Source of the DNA: a virus
Strand: one strand, 5' to 3'
DNA: 64,000 bases
IMG/VR virus record: IMGVR_UViG_3300042987_002221
Location: 1 to 64,000 of that record
A program made the translations under genes and the position numbers. Of this stretch, positions 18,328-26,353 are shown one piece after another. The notes beneath the pieces were generated by a model. It saw nothing but the letters and a program-made list of their open reading frames with translations. It made no database searches and was not told the origin of the DNA. The first letter of the stretch is position 1; each line of letters begins with the position of its first letter.

Positions 18328-18777
18328 ATGAAGAAAGTATTAGTAGGTTCAGCAATTGCTCTAGCAGCACTAAGTGTTTCAGCATTTGAACTTGGTGCAA
18401 ACGTTGCAAGAGATTTTGGCAATACACCACGTAACTCAGTAGGTTTGACGGTTGGTAAGACCTTTGGTCCAGTAAATGTAGGTCTTGGGTTTAATCGTAG
18501 CACCGATACACAAAACAATCAAAATCGTTTTAGTCTAGCTGGTGGTGTCAATCTAATGAAGCTTGGTCCAGTTCTAGTTACCCCTAACGTAAGTTTTGCT
18601 TATCTAAGCAATTCTCTAAGTGCTGATGGGTATGCAATGACTGCTGGTGTTGATTTTTCAATGCCTATTACAAAGCGTCTTGATGGTTATGTTGATTACT
18701 CACATCAATTTGGGCAAGATCGTGTAAGTAGGTTTGACGGCGGAGCATTGACTGCTGGTGTGCGATACAAGTTCTAA
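18328..18777 (+). CDS. Small outer-membrane beta-barrel protein
   Basis: 149 residues. A Sec signal peptide (MKKVLVGSAIALAALSVSA) is followed by alternating amphipathic strands (VGLTVGKTFGPVNVGLGFN, then TPNVSFAYLSN) and a C-terminal Phe after AGVRYK, the signature recognised by the BAM machinery. The length fits an eight-stranded barrel. It has its own sigma70-like promoter and terminator, a typical layout for an independent accessory gene. Likely roles are receptor masking, superinfection exclusion or envelope modification; none is shown directly. Confidence 0.75.
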   Translation: MKKVLVGSAIALAALSVSAFELGANVARDFGNTPRNSVGLTVGKTFGPVNVGLGFNRSTDTQNNQNRFSLAGGVNLMKLGPVLVTPNVSFAYLSNSLSADGYAMTAGVDFSMPITKRLDGYVDYSHQFGQDRVSRFDGGALTAGVRYKF

Positions 18778-18790
18778 ACACTAAATAAAA

Positions 18791-18815
18791 AACGGACTTT
18801 ATAGTCCGTTTTTTT
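18791..18815 (+). terminator. Intrinsic terminator
   Basis: AACGGACT, loop TTAT, AGTCCGTT and a T run follow the barrel gene. The last T of the run is also the first base of the next late-promoter octamer. Confidence 0.9.
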
Positions 18816-18822
18816 ATAAATA
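18815..18822 (+). promoter_or_regulatory. Perfect T4-type late promoter octamer
   Basis: TATAAATA directly abuts the upstream terminator. The predicted start is near 18828, giving a 13-base leader that keeps the ribosome site AAGGAG ahead of the ATG at 18841. Confidence 0.7.
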
Positions 18823-18840
18823 TCTTTTTAAGGAGCCATT

Positions 18841-19143
18841 ATGTTTAAAACAACAATGGCGTTAACATTCTGCCTTGTAAGCACCTTCGCTAACGCACAA
18901 AACAATGTAATAACATTACAAAAGAAAATAGTTTGCAGTTCTATTAATGATGTAGTTAGAGTTCTTATGAACGAACCTAGTAAAGAACTTCCAATTTGGA
19001 ATGGACTTGATAGTGACAAAAAAGCAAGATATTCACTATTTCACAATCAAAAAACAAATACCTTCACCATTATTGAATTTAATGATAAAGTAGCATGTAT
19101 ACTAGGAGAAGGTATAGAAAGCCAAATAGAGATTAGAAGATAA
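18841..19143 (+). CDS. Small exported phage protein of unknown function
   Basis: 100 residues. The signal peptide ends A-N-A before Gln20. The mature part has two Cys residues (KKIVCSS and KVACILG) that could form a disulfide in the periplasm, and a beta-type centre (TFTIIEFNDK). It is flanked by a late promoter and a bidirectional terminator. It is the third exported product in a row, so the segment looks like a set of envelope-directed accessory genes. Confidence 0.65.
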   Translation: MFKTTMALTFCLVSTFANAQNNVITLQKKIVCSSINDVVRVLMNEPSKELPIWNGLDSDKKARYSLFHNQKTNTFTIIEFNDKVACILGEGIESQIEIRR

Positions 19144-19144
19144 T

Positions 19145-19170
19145 AAAAGGTGACATAAGTCACCTTTTTT
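19145..19170. terminator. Bidirectional intrinsic terminator
   Basis: AAAAGGTGAC, loop ATAA, GTCACCTTTT with T runs on both strands. It separates the plus-strand exported-protein gene from the end of the long minus-strand glycan operon. Confidence 0.9.
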
Positions 19171-19171
19171 C

Positions 19172-20026
19172 TTATACTAAGCCCATAGCTTTTCGTATTT
19201 TAGTTGCTGAGATATCATGTATCTCATCACTAAAAACTTCTTGTGTTATTTTATATCCAACATCTCTTCCATATACTATTTCAGTAATGTTGGGTACAAG
19301 TTGAATAGTATATTGACCTTGATATAAGGGATCAAGATCACGCTTGATGAAGTTTTGAACCTGTTCAAAATCGAATGGATTACTACTATTCCAACCTTGA
19401 CAATCACGTATCATGATGCATACTTGACCTGTTTTTCCTAATGCACGTTCAAATAATGCACGATGACCTTTATGCCATGGTTGATATCTACCTAATAACA
19501 TAGCAGTTTCTTTTTTCCAACTAAAAGTAGGTCTTCTACGATTTTGTAAAATATGATTACCTACAAACTCTACCCACTTCTCAGCATTTTGCTCTGTAAT
19601 TCTGAAGTCATATATTTCAGGTGATACGAAAACTTTGTTTGTATCTTCATATCTGCCAGCATCAATTGTATCTATCCATATAGTCCAATCTGCTTTAAAG
19701 TTATGACGCATTTCGGGAAGAGGTGCTACAAAATCACATATCACATAATCATCAGTAGTTTGTAACGCAAACTCTGCCATGCGTAGACTTTGGCGTATTC
19801 TTCCTTCTTTACTGAAATCCCAATCATTATACTTTTTTCTTACTTCATCAGCATTGAACCATTTTACAGTTGATTTGTAATATCTTGGTGGCAATTCATA
19901 TTGCCCCATTCTGTAAGCTGGCATAGAATCTATACTTGAATTTTCTTCAAGATAAGTTTTAAGACGTTCAGAGAAGTAGGTTTTGCCTGCACCAGGCAAT
20001 CCCATTACTAGAATTTTTATTGCCAT
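19172..20026 (-). CDS. APS-kinase-like domain fused to a nucleotidyltransferase domain
   Basis: 284 residues. The N-terminal half has a Walker A (GLPGAGKT, 9-16), NADEVRKKYNDWDFSKEGR and CDFVAPLPEMR, the layout of adenylylsulfate kinases, which make PAPS from APS and ATP. The C-terminal half has GRYQPWHKGH with HxGH at 185-188 and ISATKIR at 272-278, as in NadM-type or cytidylyltransferase-like enzymes. Two sulfotransferases in the same operon make PAPS supply a plausible job. The HxGH domain is not a normal ATP sulfurylase, so where APS comes from is open. It is the last gene of the minus-strand locus. Confidence 0.75.
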   Translation of the reverse strand: MAIKILVMGLPGAGKTYFSERLKTYLEENSSIDSMPAYRMGQYELPPRYYKSTVKWFNADEVRKKYNDWDFSKEGRIRQSLRMAEFALQTTDDYVICDFVAPLPEMRHNFKADWTIWIDTIDAGRYEDTNKVFVSPEIYDFRITEQNAEKWVEFVGNHILQNRRRPTFSWKKETAMLLGRYQPWHKGHRALFERALGKTGQVCIMIRDCQGWNSSNPFDFEQVQNFIKRDLDPLYQGQYTIQLVPNITEIVYGRDVGYKITQEVFSDEIHDISATKIRKAMGLV

Positions 20027-20027
20027 T

Positions 20028-20288
20028 TTAATGATTTGCTAATTCTATTTTTCCTGCATTTATTGCAGCAGTAAGATCAGAAAGATCCAGTCCAGAGCCT
20101 GAAATTTCTGGATTTGACATTACTAGTTCAAGATGAACAACATTACGTTCAATATTGCCTTTTCTTTGTTCTGTCCAAGAACCACCGTTCGATAGTTTTT
20201 GCAATTCATCATTAACTACCCAAACACTATCTCTTGCTGCACGAACGGTTCCTTCTATTTGTTCCTGTGTCATTGGTTCTCTGCTCAT
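20028..20288 (-). CDS. Small hypothetical protein in glycan operon
   Basis: 86 residues, helical and soluble, starting MSREPMTQEQIEGTVRAARD, with a Gly-Ser-rich turn in the middle. No catalytic motif recognised. AGGAAAAACT precedes the start. It lies one base upstream of the APS-kinase-like gene, so the two are cotranscribed. Function unknown. Confidence 0.5.
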   Translation of the reverse strand: MSREPMTQEQIEGTVRAARDSVWVVNDELQKLSNGGSWTEQRKGNIERNVVHLELVMSNPEISGSGLDLSDLTAAINAGKIELANH

Positions 20289-20298
20289 AGTTTTTCCT

Positions 20299-21264
20299 TT
20301 ATCCTATAATTGTTTCATTATTTGCTGCTACACTATTTTTAATTGAATCAAAGTCATCTAAATACTTAGTTTCTTCAGCGGTTTGTAATTCAGGATCAAA
20401 ATTAAGGTTTCTCCAAAACTCAGCACCTGAACATTTGGAAAGAATATTTCCTGATAAAATATTTTTTGGATCAATAGAAGTTTTGCCTAATGTTTTCCTC
20501 ACATTATGCATGTCCTTTAATCCATATACCATTTCATCATTTTCTCTATGTATGTTTTCAATGTTAGTAAAATCATGTTGGTAGTATTCTTCGCCTAAGA
20601 AATCATAAATCTTTTTCATGGTTTCATTTGGATTGTTAATCAAATCGTTATATTCAATCAAGTGAATTTGTTTTTCTTTGCCTTCAGCAAATACTTGTTT
20701 GATTCCGCTATAACTAGCTCCTACTATTCCTCCGGTGCTACATAGAACTTCACATCTATTATCATCACTAAGCGGGATGTTGCTTTTAATTAGCATTTCA
20801 TCCAAGAATGGAATGCGTCCTTGTCCTGAAAATGGATTTCTACGATACATACTTATAAAAGAGGCAAGTATTTCTGATATGTCACGTACTGGACATAAAA
20901 CTTTTGGTTGGATATTAAAATAACCTGGAATATAATGCAATCTATTTACCCATGACCTGTTTTTGTCAACAATTACAGGCTTTTCAACGTCGCTATACCA
21001 ATTTTCTAGAACTCCTGAAATTATCTTTGCTGCTTGTTGTTGTTTTGGATAAGCCAAATATAACTCATCATTGGACAATGATTGTTCTAACGTAATCATT
21101 GTTGATACAACTGGTGAACTTGGTCCAGAGTAAAATCTAGGATTTTGATTTAGTATCGCAGATAACAATGTACTACCTGATCTGGGAAGACCAGACATAA
21201 AGTAATATGTTTTTTTATTTCTAATCATCTCTTCTCTAATAATTTCTCTGATCACATCCTTCAT
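20299..21264 (-). CDS. Sulfotransferase
   Basis: 321 residues. The 5'-phosphosulfate-binding loop GLPRSGSTLL lies at 25-34 and the 3'-phosphate-binding segment CPVRDISEILASF at 124-136, with Arg127 and Ser130 in the expected places. These are the two hallmarks of PAPS-dependent sulfotransferases. The acceptor is probably a glycan or protein handled by the surrounding transferases. AAGGAA precedes the ATG, and a late-promoter octamer lies 18-25 bases upstream on this strand, so the last three genes may be transcribed separately as well as by read-through. Confidence 0.85.
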   Translation of the reverse strand: MKDVIREIIREEMIRNKKTYYFMSGLPRSGSTLLSAILNQNPRFYSGPSSPVVSTMITLEQSLSNDELYLAYPKQQQAAKIISGVLENWYSDVEKPVIVDKNRSWVNRLHYIPGYFNIQPKVLCPVRDISEILASFISMYRRNPFSGQGRIPFLDEMLIKSNIPLSDDNRCEVLCSTGGIVGASYSGIKQVFAEGKEKQIHLIEYNDLINNPNETMKKIYDFLGEEYYQHDFTNIENIHRENDEMVYGLKDMHNVRKTLGKTSIDPKNILSGNILSKCSGAEFWRNLNFDPELQTAEETKYLDDFDSIKNSVAANNETIIG

Positions 21265-21273
21265 ACTTTTTCC

Positions 21274-22173
21274 TTATTGTTTATTTATTGACTCTATTAT
21301 CCTATCAATATTAAATAATTTAGTGTCTTCGGTAAACGGATATTCAACCTCATTGCCATTAAAATCAAAATCAAATAGATAGCTTCCTGGTAATTTAAAA
21401 TCATATGGTATATCTGTGCATAAATTTTCATGCATATCATATCCAAATACATTTGGACTTGTTCCGTTCCATAATACGGTACTAGGTTTTTTCAACGCTG
21501 AGGCTGCATGTTGCATACAGCTATCAATAAATACTCTTTTTCTAGCATGAAGTAATATGCTAAACAATTCCATTAAATTCAACGAATGTTGCGGAGTCGC
21601 AAAAATGTGTTCAGCATTTCTTAACTTTGGTGAATTCATTTTTGTTATTTGATATACATGATATTCTTTGTGGAAATAATTCACAATTTCTTGTGCAATA
21701 TCTTCTGGCATATCTCTTGTCCATGCATATGGTTTTGCGTCAGTTGTCATCATGCCTCCATTTGTGTGCAAAACCATTATAGGTTTATTTTTTGTCCAAA
21801 ATTTCTTCGACATATCATATTGTAATTTGTTAAATTTCAATATTGGTGTTTCACCTGAATACTTTAAATCATACATTTCACACCAATTTTCAATCAGTTT
21901 TTTTCTTTTATGAATATGATTTGTGGTGTAATACGGTTCATGATGAAATAGTATTGAGTCTTTATCTTGTACGTAGTTTTGATAAAAATAACTGGTATTG
22001 CCTATTTGAAATACACGATGAACAAAATCTAAATTTATAAACAAGTCTGGATAAGCACATACCACTATTAATTTTCTGTCTGGATGATTGTTTTTAATTG
22101 TTTTTGCAACGGCAGTTGCAGCAATATGTTTTCCTATTCCACCTTGAAGATGAAAAATACTATACTTTGACAT
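21274..22173 (-). CDS. GT9-type glycosyltransferase (heptosyltransferase-like)
   Basis: The ATG at 22173 is chosen because AAGGAA is well spaced from it; a TTG one codon earlier is less likely. The 299-residue protein opens with a GT-B nucleotide-fold start (SIFHLQGGIGKHIAATAVA) and has the GT9-like C-terminal block RVFIDSCMQHAASALKKPS followed by VLWNGTSP. Enzymes of this family transfer heptose or related sugars from nucleotide donors to LPS cores. In this operon it may act on a phage glycan instead. Its last bases overlap a late-promoter octamer for the next gene. Confidence 0.7.
   Translation of the reverse strand: MSKYSIFHLQGGIGKHIAATAVAKTIKNNHPDRKLIVVCAYPDLFINLDFVHRVFQIGNTSYFYQNYVQDKDSILFHHEPYYTTNHIHKRKKLIENWCEMYDLKYSGETPILKFNKLQYDMSKKFWTKNKPIMVLHTNGGMMTTDAKPYAWTRDMPEDIAQEIVNYFHKEYHVYQITKMNSPKLRNAEHIFATPQHSLNLMELFSILLHARKRVFIDSCMQHAASALKKPSTVLWNGTSPNVFGYDMHENLCTDIPYDFKLPGSYLFDFDFNGNEVEYPFTEDTKLFNIDRIIESINKQ
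21282..21289 (-). promoter_or_regulatory. T4-type late promoter-like octamer (minus strand)
   Basis: The minus strand reads AATAAATA inside the end of the GT9 gene. The predicted start leaves a leader of about 12 bases that keeps AAGGAA ahead of the sulfotransferase ATG at 21264. Confidence 0.45.
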
Positions 22174-22176
22174 CAA

Positions 22177-22908
22177 TTATTCCTTTAGTCTATATTGATT
22201 AACTAGATCCCAATTTTTTGAATTTAAAAAATGGTTAAATTTGTATGCATTTTTTGAATCTAAATTGATTCTTTTTTGTACGTCACTGTCCTTATCAAAC
22301 GCAACAATGGTTTTGCTTATTTCACCCTTAATTTTACTAGTCTTCAATGTATATATGTTTTTACAACACTGTATCAAATAATCATCCCCGAACCATATTT
22401 GATATAAACTTGGAATAACTCTATAAGAACTTCTTTTGATAAACATGCAAACACCAAATGCATAACTTTGCCCACCAATTGGTTGCTTTTTGTTTACTTT
22501 TAATTTTATCAATTCATCTTGAAGGTCAGGATGCTCAACTATATGATAATTATCTACACTACCTTTAAGATGAACTCCTATTAAATCTATTTCAGTAAAG
22601 TCTAACTCAGACATGTAATAAAACAATGTATCATTAACATGAATATCATCATTTAATATACATAAAATATCACTCTTACTACGATAATATCCTTCATTCC
22701 AGGCTGGATTCACATATATGTTTCTTCCATATGAAACTAATTCTAGTTTTGGATGACGTAAAATGTCACTATTTGGTCTTTTTGATTGGTCGTTATCTAT
22801 CAAAATAATCTTATTGATATAGCTACTAGCGCAATATTCTGCTAAATATTCAGTAAATTTTTCATCACGCCACATTGTGGGAATAACAACATCAATTGCG
22901 TTCTTCAT
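22177..22908 (-). CDS. GT2-family glycosyltransferase
   Basis: 243 residues. DVVIPTMWRDEKFTEYL at the start and IINKIILIDND form the GT-A nucleotide fold; ILNDDIHV holds the metal-binding N-D-D at 86-88; GGQSYAFGVCMFIKR and WFGDDYLIQ match the acceptor and base region of GT2 enzymes. It overlaps the epimerase gene upstream by 17 bases, so the two are coupled. Sugar specificity cannot be read. Confidence 0.75.
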   Translation of the reverse strand: MKNAIDVVIPTMWRDEKFTEYLAEYCASSYINKIILIDNDQSKRPNSDILRHPKLELVSYGRNIYVNPAWNEGYYRSKSDILCILNDDIHVNDTLFYYMSELDFTEIDLIGVHLKGSVDNYHIVEHPDLQDELIKLKVNKKQPIGGQSYAFGVCMFIKRSSYRVIPSLYQIWFGDDYLIQCCKNIYTLKTSKIKGEISKTIVAFDKDSDVQKRINLDSKNAYKFNHFLNSKNWDLVNQYRLKE

Positions 22909-23713
22909 CTAACAATTCATCAATAATAGTGTATATATTATGTTTTGGTATGAAGCCTAAATTTCTCAACTTGTCACAGTTCATATAAAAAGATTTAGTT
23001 TGAACTATTTTATGAAAATCACTTTGTTCGACCACATTTACTGTACTATTTGATTTAGATGTTTTTACAATGTAGTTGATTGCATCTTTAAACAACACAG
23101 GGTTTCCAGTACCTACATTATAAATTTCGTTGGTATTTCCATTAGTTAAAATTAAATTGATTGCATTGCAAACATCATTGACATGTATGTAATCTCTGTA
23201 AAAATTACCATCATCATATAAATTTATTTCTTCGTTGTTTTTTAATTTGTTGAGCAAAAAGGTCAATGCATTTTTCTTGTTAGAAACATTTTTGTCACCT
23301 AACCCCAATACATTAGCAAATCGTAGTATCCTATATTTTATTCCATACGTTTCACAATAGGAAATTAAAAGTTGTTCTGCTGAACGTTTAGTTATTGAAT
23401 AAAATCCTTTTGGATTGCAATAACTATTTTCATCAGCATTTAAAGGTACATCACCATAAACAAACCAAGAACTTGCAAAGTTAAATACTACATCTTCAAA
23501 TTGTCTAGCATTTTCTAATACACGTATCAAAGTGGTTAAATTGGTTTCAATATCAATGTATGGATTAATTTTTACATTGTAGTTATCAGTGGTACTAATT
23601 AGGTAAAGTATATTATTTGTTTTTGGTACAAGATCATTTCTATGATTAGCTATACATGGATACACACTAGAATAGTGTGAACCTATAAATCCTTTACCAA
23701 ACAAGTTTACCAT
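22892..23713 (-). CDS. NAD-dependent sugar epimerase/dehydratase (extended SDR)
   Basis: 273 residues. A short Rossmann motif GKGFIGSH (6-13), FNFASSWFVYG with the active-site Ser near 81-82, and YSITK (105-109) with the catalytic Tyr and Lys are all present. LRFANVLG and YRDYIHVNDV are typical of UDP/GDP/CDP-sugar epimerases or reductases. It lies next to a 3-dehydratase, so it may reduce or epimerise a deoxysugar nucleotide. It is slightly shorter than typical family members because the N-terminus is compact. Confidence 0.8.
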   Translation of the reverse strand: MVNLFGKGFIGSHYSSVYPCIANHRNDLVPKTNNILYLISTTDNYNVKINPYIDIETNLTTLIRVLENARQFEDVVFNFASSWFVYGDVPLNADENSYCNPKGFYSITKRSAEQLLISYCETYGIKYRILRFANVLGLGDKNVSNKKNALTFLLNKLKNNEEINLYDDGNFYRDYIHVNDVCNAINLILTNGNTNEIYNVGTGNPVLFKDAINYIVKTSKSNSTVNVVEQSDFHKIVQTKSFYMNCDKLRNLGFIPKHNIYTIIDELLDEERN

Positions 23714-24981
23714 GCCTTTATAACCTCATCAATGTATTGAAGTACTTTGTCGTTATAAGCAGGGCTGCAACCTAAAAAGAAAACCAAATCAAGTGTTTTG
23801 TTTGCATTTGGAAACTTTTTGTAGTCATCTAAATGTTTATATGCTGGATGAAATAGAATGTTCCCTCCAAAGTAATTTCTAGTTTGAATCTTGTTGCTTT
23901 CAAAGTAATCAACTAATAGTTCTTTTTGACCTTGTTCTTTGCAAAGAATAGGTACTCCAAACCAACATGGATCACTGTCCTGCAATATTTTTACCTTACG
24001 CACATCAAGATGTTTATGGCAAGATTCTTCTATGAAGTTTTTATGTGCTTTACGTTTTGTATCAATCTCTTCAAATTTGGTTAATTGTACAGAACCAACT
24101 GCACCCTGTAAGTCTAATGGCTTAAGATTATACCCTATGTTTCCGTAGATATACTTGTGATCAATTATACCATCATAGTTTTCTAACCAATAATCAAAAC
24201 GTTTACCACAAGTACCGCATGGTAGTGTATTGTTAACACCCACACAATAACAATCTCTACCCCACCAGCTAATACTACGTGTTAGGTCATATAGATGTTG
24301 GTCGTTGGTGCATACCATTCCACCCTCACCAGTGGATATATGATGTGCCGGATAAAAACTACAACTCCAACTGTAGTAGTATTCATGTATATATTTACCT
24401 TTATATTTTGATCCTAGACTGTCGCAATTGTCTCCGATTAAAAGAATATTATGTTTGTCACATATCTTCTTTATTTCATCAAGATCAGGTGGATTACCTA
24501 AAACTGGTGAAACAAAGATTGCTTTCGTTTTATTTGTAATCGCATCTTCAATCTGATTGATATCAAAGTTTAGTGTATTGAACTCAATGTCAATAAAAAC
24601 TGGTTTTAAGTTGTTTTGAATTATTGGTGCGATAGTAGTTGGAAAACCAACTGGTGAAACAATGATTTCATCAAAGTCTTTCCATCTGAATCTTTTCTTC
24701 AATGCAGTAATCATTGTAAGATTAGCCGAACTACCAGAGTTTACCATATGTGAAAATTTGACTTTAAACTTTTCACTGAATTCTGATTGAAATTTTTCTA
24801 CTAGTTCACCGCTTACTATCCAGTTACCCTTCAATACTGCATTTAAAATAGCATATAGTTCTTTGCTATCCCAGTATGGTCCTGAATAAAGAACCTTTGA
24901 TTCTTTTGGAACAAAATTGTCATAGTTTGGCATGTATGAAGGATGAAATTGTTCGCTTATTTGTTTTAAGATGTTGTCCAT
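23707..24981 (-). CDS. PLP-dependent nucleotide-sugar 3-dehydratase (E1/RfbH type)
   Basis: 424 residues of the DegT/DnrJ fold. In YPAHHISTGEGG the position of the usual PLP-binding Lys is His213, as in E1 and ColD, which use pyridoxamine phosphate to remove a 3-hydroxyl group. Cys186 in GDNCDSLGS, then Cys244 and Cys246 in GRDCYC, reproduce the C-x57-C-x-C spacing of the E1 [2Fe-2S] cluster; Cys255 or Cys258 could be the fourth ligand, with one or more extra residues. This predicts synthesis of a 3,6-dideoxyhexose. The reductase partner E3 is not seen here and may come from the host. The start overlaps closely with the preceding gene. Confidence 0.85.
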   Translation of the reverse strand: MDNILKQISEQFHPSYMPNYDNFVPKESKVLYSGPYWDSKELYAILNAVLKGNWIVSGELVEKFQSEFSEKFKVKFSHMVNSGSSANLTMITALKKRFRWKDFDEIIVSPVGFPTTIAPIIQNNLKPVFIDIEFNTLNFDINQIEDAITNKTKAIFVSPVLGNPPDLDEIKKICDKHNILLIGDNCDSLGSKYKGKYIHEYYYSWSCSFYPAHHISTGEGGMVCTNDQHLYDLTRSISWWGRDCYCVGVNNTLPCGTCGKRFDYWLENYDGIIDHKYIYGNIGYNLKPLDLQGAVGSVQLTKFEEIDTKRKAHKNFIEESCHKHLDVRKVKILQDSDPCWFGVPILCKEQGQKELLVDYFESNKIQTRNYFGGNILFHPAYKHLDDYKKFPNANKTLDLVFFLGCSPAYNDKVLQYIDEVIKAW

Positions 24982-24984
24982 AAT

Positions 24985-25716
24985 TTATATTGTATAGTAT
25001 TTGATTGGGACAATATTGTTTATGCCCAAAAAGTAATTAGAATTGAAATAGATGATATTCAAAATTCGTTCTGCTAAAAATGCTAGTAGACGTTTATCGT
25101 TGGGGTTCCTTCCAGTATGAATACCAAATTGTGTGAATTCTAATAGATATTTAGATCCTCTGTATAGCTCAAAAATTATATCAAACAATATTTGACAGAC
25201 TTTATCAAATAGGGTCTTATGAGCAAAAAAAGTATTACAGGTTGATAGTTTATTAGTATGAAAAAGACTGTTAAACATACGTTCATCTATTGAAACGTTA
25301 TTCAACGAGATAGCCTTTTTCAAAAGCTTCATGCCCAAATCACCGTGTGATGCAATATATTGATCCCAAACACTTATTCTAAAAGTTACAAAATCTGAAA
25401 CATATAACGTTTTTTTATCAAGGGGAAATAATGTTTTCAACTCATGATCGTCATAGAATCTTCTGTATTGGTTAGTGCCTACAAATTCTTCATTTGTATT
25501 TTTCCATATCCAATATAACCCGGTTAAATCACCCAGCAAATTATTTAAGTGTGAAACATTTTGAAAAGTATCATCTAAAATATAACCATTATTAATGCAA
25601 TCTTGTTTAATAGGATCAGACAAGTAATAAGAACCGCACATTAATGTTTTTTGATTGCATTGTGTATGCAATGGTTTTTTGCCTTCAAAACTATTACAAT
25701 ATAGAGTTAGATTCAT
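24985..25716 (-). CDS. DUF4422-type glycosyltransferase
   Basis: 243 residues. The block from 63 to 88 (DLTGLYWIWKN followed by VGTNQYRRFY) is characteristic of DUF4422 proteins found in capsule and LPS loci and thought to be glycosyltransferases. The C-terminus is hydrophobic (ILNIIYFNSNYFLGI), which may aid membrane association. It overlaps the upstream gene by 23 bases. Assignment to the family is good; the reaction is inferred. Confidence 0.7.
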   Translation of the reverse strand: MNLTLYCNSFEGKKPLHTQCNQKTLMCGSYYLSDPIKQDCINNGYILDDTFQNVSHLNNLLGDLTGLYWIWKNTNEEFVGTNQYRRFYDDHELKTLFPLDKKTLYVSDFVTFRISVWDQYIASHGDLGMKLLKKAISLNNVSIDERMFNSLFHTNKLSTCNTFFAHKTLFDKVCQILFDIIFELYRGSKYLLEFTQFGIHTGRNPNDKRLLAFLAERILNIIYFNSNYFLGINNIVPIKYYTI

Positions 25717-26353
25717 TTTTGCTAATGCTATTTAAGAAATCACCCTTATACATTTTGTTACCAATATGATATGCGGTATATTTAGGATTAACCCAAATTT
25801 TGTAACCTAACTCTTTTATTTTTCTACACAACGTAATATCTTCACCTACAAACAATCCATTGATATACGTAAACTCGCAAATATTTCTTAATTTTTTATT
25901 TCTAAAAACTAACTCAGTATTTGATTCATACAAATCAACAACTACTTTTCTTGACATTTTCAAGAAACCAGTTCCTGTAGATTTTATTTCAAAATACCCA
26001 TCAACATCTTTTTTTATTTGGTCGTAGTAGATGTTGAATTCTATTTTTTTGTCTCCTTTGTTTACTACAGGCATAGCAACTACATCCTTTTCGGATAATA
26101 TAATTTCAATTAATCCAGCTGGTTCCCATGATTCATCATCATCTATGAAAACCATAGAGTCGTAATTTTCGTTGTATGCTAATTTGAATAATTCATTCCT
26201 CGCCATTGGCAAAATACTTTCGTTGGCTAAAAATATACATTTAATATCCAAACCGTGTCTTAACCCTAACTTAATACTTTCGCACAAACTATTCACAAAA
26301 TAAGCATCAACTTTTTGATCTAAACATGGTGTAGCTATAAGTATTTTTTTCAT
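25694..26353 (-). CDS. GT-A glycosyltransferase
   Basis: 219 residues. ILIATPCLDQKVDAYFVNSL opens the fold, SMVFIDDDESW gives the D-D-D metal site at 71-73, and GEDITLCRKIKELGYKIWV is the typical late acidic/base block. It shares an ATGA start/stop overlap with the gene upstream. It is shorter than most GT2 enzymes, as often seen in phage loci. Donor and acceptor unknown. Confidence 0.75.
   Translation of the reverse strand: MKKILIATPCLDQKVDAYFVNSLCESIKLGLRHGLDIKCIFLANESILPMARNELFKLAYNENYDSMVFIDDDESWEPAGLIEIILSEKDVVAMPVVNKGDKKIEFNIYYDQIKKDVDGYFEIKSTGTGFLKMSRKVVVDLYESNTELVFRNKKLRNICEFTYINGLFVGEDITLCRKIKELGYKIWVNPKYTAYHIGNKMYKGDFLNSISKNESNSIL

Noticed and set aside
24982-24989. TATAAATT on the minus strand as a late promoter for the 3-dehydratase gene
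   Set aside because: It directly abuts the ATG, so transcription would start inside the gene; translation is more simply explained by coupling to the gene upstream.
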